Of a stretch of DNA of 64,000 nt, positions 27,213 through 35,564 are shown in pieces. The stretch is from contig NZ_FNFB01000013.1 of the NCBI RefSeq assembly GCF_900100395.1, positions 1 to 64,000 of the forward strand, read 5' to 3'. The position numbers were made by a program, and so were the translations under genes. Within the stretch, counting starts at the first letter, position 1. Each line of letters begins with the position of its first letter. The DNA is from Nonomuraea maritima. GTDB lineage: Bacteria > Actinomycetota > Actinomycetes > Streptosporangiales > Streptosporangiaceae. The notes beneath the pieces were generated by a model. It was not told where the DNA came from. It did no database searches and worked only from the letters and a program-made list of their open reading frames with translations.

Positions 27213-27698
27213 TCAGAGGAGCTTCTCGATCGCCGAGGTGACGGCCGGGTCGTCCGGGGTGGTACGGGGGCGGAAGCGGGCCACGACCCGTCCGTCGCCG
27301 TCCACCAGGAACTTCTCGAAGTTCCACTGCACGTCCCCGGTCTCGCCGGCCTCGTCCTGGGCCTGGGTGAGCTGCTCGTACAGGGGGTGACGGTCGGGGC
27401 CGTTGACGTCGGCCTTCGCGAGCAGCGGGAAGTCGACCCCGTACGTGGCGCTGCAGAACTGCTGGATCTCCTCCGCGCTGCCGGGCTCCTGGCCGGCGAA
27501 CTGGTTGCACGGCATACCGATCACCGTGAAGCCGCGGGGGCCGTACGCGCGCTGGAGTTCGACGAGGGCCGCATACTGCGGGGTCAGGCCGCAGCGGGAG
27601 GCCACGTTGACGACGAGCGCCGCCTTGCCGGGCGCGAGCTCGCCGAGGGTGGTGGGTGCGTCGGCGAGGGTGCGCAGCGGGATGTCCTTGAGGCTCAT
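27213..27698 (-). CDS. glutathione peroxidase family protein (Cys type)
   Basis: 161 residues. The thioredoxin-fold peroxidase motifs are NVASRCGLTPQ (catalytic Cys36), GMPCNQFAGQEPG (Gln66) and WNFEKFLVDGDG (Trp125). Cys82 (QQFCSATYG) lies in the helix region where thioredoxin-dependent members carry their resolving Cys, so this is probably a thioredoxin- or mycothiol-linked thiol peroxidase rather than a true glutathione enzyme. The ATG is 6 nt after TAGTCT (27710-27705). A perfect palindrome covers the -35 region. Confidence 0.93.
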   Translation of the reverse strand: MSLKDIPLRTLADAPTTLGELAPGKAALVVNVASRCGLTPQYAALVELQRAYGPRGFTVIGMPCNQFAGQEPGSAEEIQQFCSATYGVDFPLLAKADVNGPDRHPLYEQLTQAQDEAGETGDVQWNFEKFLVDGDGRVVARFRPRTTPDDPAVTSAIEKLL

Positions 27699-27704
27699 GC
27701 TCTG

Positions 27705-27736
27705 AGACTACAGAACCGGTAAACCACCGTTTACCG
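27705..27736 (-). promoter_or_regulatory. peroxidase promoter with palindromic operator
   Basis: Perfect 8-bp inverted repeat cggtaaac-cacc-gtttaccg (27717-27736) ends 6 bp upstream of the -10 TAGTCT (27710-27705). It covers where the -35 would be, so a bound protein would block the promoter. Confidence 0.65.
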
Positions 27737-28177
27737 CCCCAACCGAATGCCACTAAATCGGGATATGAAGCCATTGGTGGACCGGCCACGCCGGACCTCG
27801 TGTCGCGCCCCGAGCCGCTTCCCTCCCACCGAACGCGGCAGACCAAACCCCACGCTTGCGCGCTTGTCGCGTCAAGCCTCTCCCTGCCGGGCGACGGGAC
27901 GGGCAAACCCGTCCCAGTGGGACGACCTTTCACCCGCAACGATCACACAAACGTCTGTCCTTCGCGTGTCACTCTGTGTGACCAGTGGTTACTAACCGTA
28001 TTAGGAATCGTGCTAGAGGACACGTCGTGGTGCCCTCCGGGCCGCCCAGCACGAACGGGTGGAAAAGGTCCCGGATGGCCGCGCGGACCCTCCGCGTCCG
28101 AGCCACGGACGCGGGCCGGCAGCAGGCGCCGCTTGACAGCGCGCCCGTCCGCACACGACCTGACAGCAAGGAACGTC
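27737..28177. other. 440-bp leader/promoter region of the transglycosylase gene
   Basis: No supported gene. It contains an 8-bp hairpin gggacggg-caaa-cccgtccc (27896-27915), a T/A-richer stretch around 27950-28010, and GC-rich pairing segments (for example gcgtccgagccacggacgc, 28098-28116). I compared it with the c-di-AMP riboswitch often found before actinobacterial wall hydrolases and could not find its core, so a structured leader is possible but unassigned. Confidence 0.4.
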
Positions 28178-28693
28178 TTGGACAGCAAACGTGTGCTGAG
28201 CAGCACTCTCATCTCCGTAACCGCAATCACGGCGCTGGGCACCCCGGCACTGGCCGAGACCGAGGCCCGCCCGCCGATCCAGGTCCGCACCTGGCTCACG
28301 CCGGCCGTTCCGCAGACACCGTCGCGGCTCCCGGTGAAGACCCGGACCTGGACCACGTCCGCGCAACCGAAGCTGGCCTCGATCTCGCCGGCCAACAGGA
28401 ACAAGAAGATCGCCCTCGGCCATGTCGTCCGCCGCTCGTGGAACTACCGCGAGTTCCGCTGCCTGGACAACCTGTGGACCCGCGAGAGCGGGTGGAACCA
28501 CCGGGCGCACAACCGTTCGTCGGGAGCGTACGGGATCCCGCAGGCACTGCCCGCCGGGAAAATGAGCGTTTCCGGCCGCGACTGGCGGTCGAATCCCGAG
28601 ACGCAGATCCGGTGGGGTCTCGCCTACATCAAGGGGAGGTACGGCAGGCCGTGCGGCGCCTGGGGTCACTTCAGATCACACAACTGGTACTAG
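28178..28693 (+). CDS. small secreted lytic transglycosylase-like protein
   Basis: 171 residues from a TTG at 28178, supported by aagga (28168-28172) 5 nt upstream. The signal peptide (RVLSSTLISVTAITALGTPA) ends near residue 26. After a linker of about 45 residues with a repeated VRTW/KTRTW element comes an SLT-like domain: LWTRESGWNHRAHN (catalytic Glu103), SSGAYGIPQALP, NPETQIRWGLAYIKGRYG and a C-terminal CGAWGHFRSHNWY. It would cleave peptidoglycan glycan strands in the wall. Closed by a strong terminator. Confidence 0.85.
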   Translation: MDSKRVLSSTLISVTAITALGTPALAETEARPPIQVRTWLTPAVPQTPSRLPVKTRTWTTSAQPKLASISPANRNKKIALGHVVRRSWNYREFRCLDNLWTRESGWNHRAHNRSSGAYGIPQALPAGKMSVSGRDWRSNPETQIRWGLAYIKGRYGRPCGAWGHFRSHNWY

Positions 28694-28702
28694 AGCGGCT
28701 CC

Positions 28703-28738
28703 GGAGGGCATCCGGCCCCGAGTCACCGGATGCCCTCC
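28703..28738 (+). terminator. intrinsic terminator of the transglycosylase gene
   Basis: Perfect 13-bp stem ggagggcatccgg (28703-28715) / ccggatgccctcc (28726-28738) with a 10-nt loop, starting 10 bp after the TAG stop. Confidence 0.9.
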
Positions 28739-29062
28739 CGACGTCCCGCGTGCGTCCCGCGTTCGTCTCCGTCGCTCGTGGTCGCACACGGACAGCAGCC
28801 CCGACACAGCAGTGACCTCGGCGAACCCCCTCGACGGCTGAGCGAGCGCGGTCGATCCGGTGCGTCTCCGGGTGGCCGGCGAACTCGATCTGGTCGAGCC
28901 GCGTGTCGGCGACCGCACCGAGCAGGTGTCCTGCCGAAACCCCCCACCTTCACCCCTCCCCGGCGGAATCCGCCTCCTGAAGGCCGATCCCGCCCGAGCG
29001 GGCCTCACCCAGCCCCCGGCCCATGACGGGCGAAGGCTGGGAACCCGTTGCTCCGGGTACCG
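28739..29062. other. gene-free spacer before the PBP stop
   Basis: 324 bp between two genes whose 3' ends face each other. No supported gene. A fragment reading LRVAGELDLVEP near 28863 resembles the start of a STAS domain but is not continued. Confidence 0.4.
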
Positions 29063-31330
29063 CTACCTCTCCGACGGCGGGGACGTGGCGGGTGCGCCGG
29101 GAAGCGCCGTGGGGGGCACCGTGATGGAGATCGTCGGCGTGGGTGTCGCGCCCTCCTGCGGCTTCTCCTCGGGCGGCTCCACCGGCTCAGGACGGCAGTC
29201 CAGCCGGCAGCCCGCGAACCTGGACGCGTCGATCGGCGTGAACTCCGAGGGCCGCACGCCCCTCAGCGCCGCGGCCATCGTGTCCCGCCAGATGGGCCCC
29301 GGGATGGTGGCGCCCTGGACGGAGCTGTAGTACCGGCCCCCGATGATCACCCCGGTCAGCTTGTGCCGCTGCGACCCCCTCGGGTCGCCCAGGCTGACGG
29401 CGCCCGCGAGGTCAGGGGTGAACCCGGCGAACCAGGCCGCCGCGTAGTCGTCGGTCGTGCCGGTCTTCCCTGCCGCGTCGCGGCCGATCCCGCCGTACGC
29501 GCGCATCGTCCCTTGCGTGAACACCCCGGACAGCACATTGGCGGCGGCGTCCGCGATGGCCGGCTCCAGGGCCTCTCTGCACCTCGGGCTGTAGCGGGTC
29601 GTCCGGCCGTCCCGGTCGGTGATCTCGGTGATGGCCATGGGAGCGCAGTACGTCCCGCGCGCCGCGACGGCCGCGTACGCCGTGGCGAGCGTCACCGGGT
29701 CGACCTCGTTGACGCCGAGGGTGAACGTCTCGAACTGGCGCAGCTTCTCGCCGTCCGCGCGGCGCACGCCCAGCGACCGGGCGGTCCTGACGGTGTCGCA
29801 CAGCCCGACGCGCTCCTCCAGCCTCATGAAGAACGTGTTCACCGACCCCCAGGTGCCGGTCCGCAATGACTTCCAGCCGGCGGAGCCCTCGGCGTTGGTG
29901 ACGGTGTGCGCCGGGTCGCCGACGTTCTTGCCGCCGCAGGTGCGGAACGTCGAGTACGCGGGCGCCCGGTACCCGTACGGCGCACTGAGGCCGTCGTCCA
30001 GCCGCATGCCCTCTTTCAACGCCGTGAGCAGGGTGAAGGTCTTGAAGGTGGACCCGGCCTGGAACCCGTCGCCGCCGCCGTGGGCCGCGTTCGCGACCAC
30101 GTTGTAGGAGATCTCGTTCTTGACGGCGTCCGACCCGAAGCGGCGGCTCGCGGCCATCGCCCTGATCGCCCCGGTGCCCGGCTCGACCAGCGCCTCGGAG
30201 GCGACCGGCAGGTCGGAGGTGTGGACGTACCGCTTGATAGCGCGGTTGGCGGCGGCCTGCATGCGGGGGTCGAGCGTGGTGGTGATCGTCAGGCCGCCCC
30301 GGTTGAGCATGGCGAGCCGGGCCTCGGCCGTGGGGCCGAAGGCGCGGTTCCTGAGGATCTCGTGGCGGACATACAAGCAGAAGTACGGATTTTTGCTGGC
30401 TTCGCAGCCTCCGGGGAGCTTCGTGCCTTTGTAGCCGAGCTTCTCGGCCTTCGCCTCCTCGGCCTGCTCCTCCGTGATGGTGCCGAGCTGCGCCATCCGG
30501 TCGAGGACGACGTTGCGCCGCTTGCGCAGCCGCTCCTGCTGGGCCTCCCCGAGGTTGGGGTCGGTGGCGTTCGGATCCTGTACGGCGCCGGCCAGCGTGG
30601 CCGCCTGCGCCAGGGTCAGCTCGGCCGCCGACACCCCGAAGAACCGGCGGGCGGCGGCCTCGACGCCGTACGCGCTGGCGCCGAAGTACGCGATGTTCAG
30701 ATATTTCGCGAGAATCTGGTCCTTGGTGTACTTCTTCTCGATCCCCATGGCGTACCGCAGCTCGTTGAGCTTGCGCGCGTACGTGGGGGCCGCGGCCGCG
30801 GCCCGCTCCTCCGGCGTGTCCGCCGAGTTGACCAGCACCTGCTTCACGTACTGCTGCGTGATGCTGGACCCGCCCTGGCTGACCCGGCCCGTCTGCAGGT
30901 TGGTGAGGAGCGCACGCAGCGTCCCCTCGATGTCGATGGCGCCGTGCTCGTAGAACCGGAAGTCCTCGATGGCCACGATCGCGGTGCGCATGATCGGGGC
31001 GATCTCGTCCAGGTCGACGATCTCGCGGTACTCCTCGTAGAAGCGGGCGATCTCGCCACCGGTCACGTCCCGCACGATCGTGACCTCCGCCGGCGGCGGC
31101 TCGGTCAGGTCGGCCGGCTTGAGGTTCATGTCGTACGCGGCGGCGAGGAACCCGATCCCGGCACCGCCCACGGCGGGGAACGCGAGGGCCGCGAGCAGGA
31201 GGCCCGCCGCCGTCCCGGTGGCGGCGAGCCGTCCGACGTACCCGCCCTGCTCCGACGCCAGCGCCTCCCTGGCGGCCCGCACCGCCCGCTCGGCCACCGG
31301 CCCGCCGTGCTCCAGCGCCACCCGCCGCAT
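29063..31330 (-). CDS. class A penicillin-binding protein (bifunctional)
   Basis: 755 residues from ATG 31330. A short cytoplasmic N-terminus and one membrane anchor (about 35-65) precede the GT51 transglycosylase with EDFRFYEHGAIDIEG and GGSSITQQYVKQ. The transpeptidase domain has STFKTF (nucleophile Ser), GSVNTF (SxN) and KTGTTDDYAAAWFAGFTP. The C-terminus ends in a P/T/E-rich tail. It polymerises and cross-links peptidoglycan outside the membrane. It lies downstream of a beta-lactamase on the same strand with a hairpin between them. No PASTA domains. Confidence 0.95.
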   Translation of the reverse strand: MRRVALEHGGPVAERAVRAAREALASEQGGYVGRLAATGTAAGLLLAALAFPAVGGAGIGFLAAAYDMNLKPADLTEPPPAEVTIVRDVTGGEIARFYEEYREIVDLDEIAPIMRTAIVAIEDFRFYEHGAIDIEGTLRALLTNLQTGRVSQGGSSITQQYVKQVLVNSADTPEERAAAAAPTYARKLNELRYAMGIEKKYTKDQILAKYLNIAYFGASAYGVEAAARRFFGVSAAELTLAQAATLAGAVQDPNATDPNLGEAQQERLRKRRNVVLDRMAQLGTITEEQAEEAKAEKLGYKGTKLPGGCEASKNPYFCLYVRHEILRNRAFGPTAEARLAMLNRGGLTITTTLDPRMQAAANRAIKRYVHTSDLPVASEALVEPGTGAIRAMAASRRFGSDAVKNEISYNVVANAAHGGGDGFQAGSTFKTFTLLTALKEGMRLDDGLSAPYGYRAPAYSTFRTCGGKNVGDPAHTVTNAEGSAGWKSLRTGTWGSVNTFFMRLEERVGLCDTVRTARSLGVRRADGEKLRQFETFTLGVNEVDPVTLATAYAAVAARGTYCAPMAITEITDRDGRTTRYSPRCREALEPAIADAAANVLSGVFTQGTMRAYGGIGRDAAGKTGTTDDYAAAWFAGFTPDLAGAVSLGDPRGSQRHKLTGVIIGGRYYSSVQGATIPGPIWRDTMAAALRGVRPSEFTPIDASRFAGCRLDCRPEPVEPPEEKPQEGATPTPTISITVPPTALPGAPATSPPSER

Positions 31331-31416
31331 GCCGTGCGCCCCCTGCGCCCCCTGCGTCAGGCACCATCGAGCGGCGCGCCACCCCGACGCCAGGTCACGG
31401 CTGTCCAGCGGCAGAC

Positions 31417-31448
31417 CCCGCCTGCCGAGGTGCTTCTCGGCAGGCGGG
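31417..31448. terminator. hairpin between the beta-lactamase and PBP genes
   Basis: Perfect 13-bp stem cccgcctgccgag (31417-31429) / ctcggcaggcggg (31436-31448) with a 6-nt loop, 73 bp after the beta-lactamase stop. It would separate the two transcripts, at least partly. Confidence 0.75.
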
Positions 31449-31521
31449 TTCTTCGCGGACCTGTGGTTCCCCCGTCCCGGCGCCGCTGCCCGCCGGGTGT
31501 CGCGTCTCCCCCGTCCCGGCA

Positions 31522-32484
31522 TCAGAGCCTGCCGAGCCCGCGGGCGAGGATTCTGGCGGCGTCGGCCACCGCCTTGTCCTGGGTGGCGGCGTCGGCCGTG
31601 CGGCCGTTGGTGTAGATGGCCATGATCACGGGAGCCGCGCCCTTGCGCGGCCAGGCGACCGCGATGTCGTTGGCGGTCCCGTACGTGCCGCCCGTGCCGG
31701 TCTTGTCGCCGACCGTCCACGAGGCGGGCAGCCCGGCGCGGATCCGGGCCCCGCCGGTGGTGTTGGCCTTCAGCCAGCCGTTGAGCCGCTCGCGGTCCTT
31801 GGCGGACAGCGCGTCACCTGCGGTGAGCTGCCGCAGGTCGCGGGCGATGGCGGCGGGTGTGGTGGTGTCGCGCCGTTCCTTGGGGCTCCAGCTGTTGAGG
31901 TCGGTCTCCCAGCGGTCGAGGCGGGAGACCGGGTCCTTCAGCGTGCGGAAGTACCGGGTCAGACCGGCGGGTCCGCCGATCTGCTTGAGCAGCATGTTCC
32001 CCGCCGTGTTGTCGCTGCGGGTGATCGCCGCGTGGCACAGCTGCGCGATCGTCATGCCGTCCTTGACGTGCTGCTCGGTGATCGGCGAGTTCGGCTTGAC
32101 CTCGGCCGCGCTCCACTTGACCACCCGGTCCATGAGGCCGGGGTCGCTGGTACGGGCCTTGTGCAGCACGGCCGCGGCGGCCACCGCCTTGAACGTGGAC
32201 GTCAGCGGGAACCGCTCCCCCGACCGGTAGGCGAGCGCCTGCCCGGTGCCGCCGTCGATCACGTACGCCCCGATGCGGACCCCGAGCTGGCGCTCCAGGT
32301 CGCGCAGTTCCTTCTTGACCCGCTCCGCCGCGGTCGGCGCGGCGAGCGCGACCGCGTGGGCCGCGGGTGCCGAGGAGGCCGCGGCGGCCGGGCCCACGAC
32401 CAGGGTGCCGCCCGTGAGAAGGGCGATCATCAGAGCGGCGGCTTCCAGCGCGGCCGAGCCACGGCGGGCGCGGAGGTGTCGCAT
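31522..32484 (-). CDS. class A beta-lactamase
   Basis: 320 residues from ATG 32484, with gaggac upstream. The long signal region (about 1-45, AALMIALLTGGTLVVGPAAA) indicates export. All class A motifs are present: STFK (Ser96, Lys99), SDN (157-159), the omega-loop WETDLN (Glu193) and KTGTGG (Lys261). It hydrolyses beta-lactams; the spectrum cannot be read from motifs. ETDLN differs from the common EPELN/ETELN, so it is a chromosomal actinobacterial type rather than TEM/SHV. No BlaI/BlaR-type regulator is adjacent. Confidence 0.93.
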   Translation of the reverse strand: MRHLRARRGSAALEAAALMIALLTGGTLVVGPAAAASSAPAAHAVALAAPTAAERVKKELRDLERQLGVRIGAYVIDGGTGQALAYRSGERFPLTSTFKAVAAAAVLHKARTSDPGLMDRVVKWSAAEVKPNSPITEQHVKDGMTIAQLCHAAITRSDNTAGNMLLKQIGGPAGLTRYFRTLKDPVSRLDRWETDLNSWSPKERRDTTTPAAIARDLRQLTAGDALSAKDRERLNGWLKANTTGGARIRAGLPASWTVGDKTGTGGTYGTANDIAVAWPRKGAAPVIMAIYTNGRTADAATQDKAVADAARILARGLGRL

Positions 32485-32607
32485 GTCATGTCCTCACTGT
32501 CGTCTGCTGGCTGTCCTTCAGAGGTGAGGAGCAAAGCAGACGCGATCATCCGATGTCTAATAGCGATATCACAAACAAACTCATATCCGTTTGCGCATGA
32601 CACGAGG

Positions 32608-33954
32608 TCAGAGGCGGTCTTTGCGAATCACCAACAAGCTCATCAGACCCGCGAACATCAGCCCTCCGGCGTGCACGCACAGCGTCGCGACGACGCCGAT
32701 CCGATCGCCGAGCACGCCCGCCAGCGCCAGCCCGAGCAGCGAGGTGGCGGCCTGGGCGCTGACGAGCAGCCCGAAGAGCGCGCCGCGCCGGTGTTCCTGG
32801 GCGGCCCGCTGCGCGAGCGTGGTCAGGCCCGCCATCGCCGCCGCAGCCGGCACCCCGGCCACGGCGATCAGCACGAGGGCGGGCCACAGCGCGGGCCACG
32901 CGAGGGGATAGGTGAACAGCGCCAGGTCGGCCAGCCCGAACACGACGGTCCCCCACCCGAGCAGCGACCTCGGGGACGCACCTCCCGGCCAGGCGGCGAC
33001 CGCGAGTCCGCCGGCGATGCCGCCGACCGCCTGCACCGACAGGAACAGCCCGTACGCGTCGCCGTCCCCGCCCAGCACGTCGGCCACGAACGGCGCGGCG
33101 AGCGTCGCGAAGATCCCCTCCCCCGTCCCGGTGATCACCATGTACGCCACCAGCGGCCGCACGCCCATGTTGCGCAGCAGGCCCCGCCACGACCCGCGTG
33201 CGTCCGCCGTCGCGGCCCGCGCCCGCTCGGTGGGGCGCAGGCGCGCCAGCAGCAGCGCCGAGAGCAGGAAGCTGGTCACGTCGATCCAGACGACGGCCCC
33301 GAGCCCGCCCGCCTCGACCGCCACGCCGCCGACCACCGCGCCCAGCAACCGGGCCGCCTGGCCGCTCTGTCCGTGCAGGGCGTTGGCCCTGACGAGCTGC
33401 GCATCGGGCACGAGCTGCGGCAGCAGCGCCCTCTGCGCGGGGAAGAGGACGGTGCTGATCACGCCCGTCCACAGCGCGACGGCATAGACGATCCAGAGGT
33501 GGGCCGGCTCGCGTACCGCCAGCAGGGGCAGCAGGCCGACGGCGAGCAGCAGGTCCGCGACGACGAGCAGGCGGCGGCGGTCGACGCGGTCGGCCAGCGT
33601 TCCGGCGAAGGGCGAGAGCAGGACGTCCGGTAATCGCGAGATCAGCAGCATGGTCGCGGTGGACAGCGTCGAGCCGGTGAGCTGGTAGACGTGAAAGGCC
33701 AGGCCCGTGCTGATCGCCCAGTCACCGGTCTGCGACACCAGCCCGGCCACCACCAGCCGCCGATAGTCGCGGTTGCCGAGGAGCGAACCCCGGATCCCAC
33801 CCGCTCTCCGCACGCCGCTGTCCGCGTCGGTTGTGTGGGGGGCGGGCGTGTGGGGGGCAGGCGTGTGGGGGGCGGACGCCGCTGCGGCGGGCGTCTTCCG
33901 GTCGGGAGCGTCCGCGCCAGGTGTCTCTGCGGCGGGCGGCTCGGGGTCAGTCAT
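32608..33954 (-). CDS. MFS transporter
   Basis: 448 residues, about 12 membrane helices after a P/A/T-rich disordered N-terminus (about 1-45) containing three APHT repeats. ADRVDRRRLLVVADLLLA is the MFS A-motif region between helices 2 and 3. The type (GNRDYRRLVVAGLVSQTGDW) matches enterobactin/macrolide-like exporters. The ATG overlaps the ArsR-like regulator stop by 8 bp, so the two are co-translated and the regulator likely controls the pump. Confidence 0.88.
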   Translation of the reverse strand: MTDPEPPAAETPGADAPDRKTPAAAASAPHTPAPHTPAPHTTDADSGVRRAGGIRGSLLGNRDYRRLVVAGLVSQTGDWAISTGLAFHVYQLTGSTLSTATMLLISRLPDVLLSPFAGTLADRVDRRRLLVVADLLLAVGLLPLLAVREPAHLWIVYAVALWTGVISTVLFPAQRALLPQLVPDAQLVRANALHGQSGQAARLLGAVVGGVAVEAGGLGAVVWIDVTSFLLSALLLARLRPTERARAATADARGSWRGLLRNMGVRPLVAYMVITGTGEGIFATLAAPFVADVLGGDGDAYGLFLSVQAVGGIAGGLAVAAWPGGASPRSLLGWGTVVFGLADLALFTYPLAWPALWPALVLIAVAGVPAAAAMAGLTTLAQRAAQEHRRGALFGLLVSAQAATSLLGLALAGVLGDRIGVVATLCVHAGGLMFAGLMSLLVIRKDRL

Positions 33955-34540
33955 CGGAGCCGGCCGGTGGGAGGGGCAGGAGCATCTGGGCCAGCAGCAC
34001 GGGCCTTGCGCCCTCCGGGCGGGACGAAGGGTCGAGTGCCCGCGCCATCAGCGGTTCCAGCAGGCCCATGAGGGTCTCACCCACGTCCGTGAGCTCCTCG
34101 ACCGTGGCGTAGAGGTACGTGTTGCCGACGTGGCCGGCCTCCCGCCACTCGTCGGGCTCGTCCTGGCGACGGCGCTGCCATTCGGCCAGCCAGGTCAACG
34201 CCCGCTCGGCGATGACCTGCTCCAGCAGGCCCCGCGCCGCACTGGCCTCGGCGCTCCAGGCGTCGGACGACCACTGCTGGACGTGCGTGGTGACCTTCCA
34301 CGGCCGTTCGCGCTCGTCGCGGGCCTCGGCCTGCTCGACGAAGCCGTACCTGGCCAGTTGCCGCAGATGGTACGAGGCCAGCGCCTGACTGACGCCGACC
34401 TCGCGGGCCGCGTCCGCGGCGGTCGCCGGACCCGCGCGCATCAGCAGCTCGTGCAGCGCCAGCCGGACGGGATGGGCGAAGGCCCGCATGGCGGCCGGAT
34501 CGTCCAGGACCCGACGCGGCCCCATGGATTCCAAAGACAT
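33947..34540 (-). CDS. ArsR/winged-helix transcriptional regulator
   Basis: 197 residues. The N-terminal winged helix contains MRAFAHPVRLALHELLMRAG and VGVSQALASYHLRQLARYGF, the recognition helix pattern of ArsR/HTH_20 repressors. No metal-binding CxC is present, so the effector is probably organic. The C-terminal half (about 95-197) is a separate helical domain. It heads a two-gene operon with the MFS exporter, and its ATG lies in the centre of a perfect palindrome, a strong sign of autoregulation. Confidence 0.88.
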   Translation of the reverse strand: MSLESMGPRRVLDDPAAMRAFAHPVRLALHELLMRAGPATAADAAREVGVSQALASYHLRQLARYGFVEQAEARDERERPWKVTTHVQQWSSDAWSAEASAARGLLEQVIAERALTWLAEWQRRRQDEPDEWREAGHVGNTYLYATVEELTDVGETLMGLLEPLMARALDPSSRPEGARPVLLAQMLLPLPPAGSDD

Positions 34541-34550
34541 GTTTGGAATC
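34527..34550 (-). promoter_or_regulatory. perfect palindromic operator over the ArsR-family start codon
   Basis: gattccaaa (34527-34535), a 6-nt centre gacatg, then tttggaatc (34542-34550). The start codon (34540-34538) is inside the centre. A related half-site pattern (ggaattctttggga) occurs about 30 bp upstream at 34578-34591. Confidence 0.8.
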
Positions 34551-34630
34551 GTGGGCGCACAGCGGAGTACATGTCAAGGAATTCTTTGGGAAACGATGCA
34601 CCTTTGATCACCGAGTGCTACGATCGGCCC

Positions 34631-34687
34631 ATGACTGCCGGGTCGGCCATGGGCCGTACACAGAACGGGCGCCCGGCCGCTGCTTGA
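34631..34687 (+). CDS. possible leaderless 18-residue leader peptide
   Basis: ATG 34631 lies exactly 6 nt after TACGAT (34619-34624). The frame encodes MTAGSAMGRTQNGRPAAA and stops with TGA. It precedes an S1-domain gene by 78 bp; that interval contains the hairpin gcgggc-gaga-ggcccgc. It could be a regulatory upstream ORF or a coincidence of composition. No family is known to me. Confidence 0.3.
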   Translation: MTAGSAMGRTQNGRPAAA

Positions 34688-34765
34688 TCACCGCGCGGGC
34701 GAGAGGCCCGCCCTCGTTGCGAGAAGTGCTGAGGAAGCCACTCGCAGCGGAAGGAGGTGACATGC

Positions 34766-34975
34766 ATGAGCTGGCAGAACTTCATCGCCCGCCACCAGGT
34801 CGGTGACGTCGTCGACGGCGTGGTGACCGCGCGGATGCCGTTCGGTTCGTTCGTCGAGTACGACGGCGTCACGGGTCTCGCGCATCAGCAGTCGTGGCCC
34901 GTCGGCGCCCGCGTATCGGTCAAGATCCTCGCGATCGACCCCGAGAACCAGCGGTTCAGTCTGGCCGCCGCCTGA
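34766..34975 (+). CDS. small single S1 RNA-binding domain protein
   Basis: 69 residues from ATG 34766, with aaggagg (34751-34757) 8 nt upstream. The sequence is little more than one S1 OB-fold: HQVGDVVDGVVTARMPFGSF, VEYDGVTGLAH and VSVKILAIDPENQRFSL. It probably binds RNA or a ribosomal surface. It lies between the ArsR operon (divergent) and a strong terminator, so it is a single gene with a leader of about 140 nt. Confidence 0.88.
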   Translation: MSWQNFIARHQVGDVVDGVVTARMPFGSFVEYDGVTGLAHQQSWPVGARVSVKILAIDPENQRFSLAAA

Positions 34976-34980
34976 CGTAG

Positions 34981-35019
34981 GCGCTGATCAGGGGGAAACG
35001 GACTCCCCCGGATCAGCGC
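34981..35019 (+). terminator. intrinsic terminator of the S1-domain gene
   Basis: Stem gcgctgatc (34981-34989) / gatcagcgc (35011-35019), extended inside by ggggg / ccccc after one mismatch. It begins 5 bp after the stop. Confidence 0.85.
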
Positions 35020-35122
35020 TCCCCGAGCGCCCGCGGCGCCCGGCCGCACCATCGTACAAACGGGTGCCGTCCGGAACTCTGCGGTCACGTCACGTGTCCG
35101 AGTCGTTGGGTAGGGTCGAGTC

Positions 35123-35515
35123 ATGCGTCCCCTCAAGAGCCGGTTCCTACCCCTGGCCCTGTTCGCCGCCGGTGTGTTCGCCGCCGGTTGCAGCGACGTC
35201 AACAACACCATCGACCAGGCGCAGGCCTGCCTGGAGGCCCCGAAGATCGTCGCCGACCTCGGCACCCAGCTGACCCAACTCGCCAACGACCCCCAGGGCA
35301 TGGACAAGGCCCTCGACGAGGCCGCCACCAAGCTCAACGAGGTGGCCGACACCGCCGCCAACACCACGCTCAAGGAGGCATCCGACAGCCTGGCCGCCAC
35401 GCTGACCGGCATCACCGTGACCGACGTCAACGGCGCCGTCGACGCGGCCCAAAAGGTCGCCGGTGAGAGCGCCGCGTACGTCGAGAAGGTCGCGCAGGCC
35501 TGCGGCGTCAGCTGA
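35123..35515 (+). CDS. small lipoprotein of unknown function
   Basis: 130 residues from ATG 35123; TAGGGT (35111-35116) is 6 nt upstream. The lipobox FAAGCS puts the lipidated Cys at 23. The mature part is almost entirely helical (DPQGMDKALDEAATKLNEVA, TDVNGAVDAAQKVAGESAAY) with heptad-like Ala/Leu/Val spacing and two Cys (ACLEAP, ACGVS) near each end that could form a disulfide. It is predicted to sit on the outer face of the membrane. No family recognised. Confidence 0.82.
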   Translation: MRPLKSRFLPLALFAAGVFAAGCSDVNNTIDQAQACLEAPKIVADLGTQLTQLANDPQGMDKALDEAATKLNEVADTAANTTLKEASDSLAATLTGITVTDVNGAVDAAQKVAGESAAYVEKVAQACGVS

Positions 35516-35564
35516 GCAATCCCAACATCTCTAGGGGAAATGGGGACGAAATAGCGTTCTACCC

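Noticed and set aside
27840..28177. c-di-AMP (ydaO) riboswitch before the transglycosylase
   Set aside because: The conserved core segments could not be found; left as an unassigned leader.
28860..28980. STAS-domain-like start (LRVAGELDLVEP)
   Set aside because: Only about 12 residues fit, no DSSG motif follows, and there is no ribosome site; probably chance.
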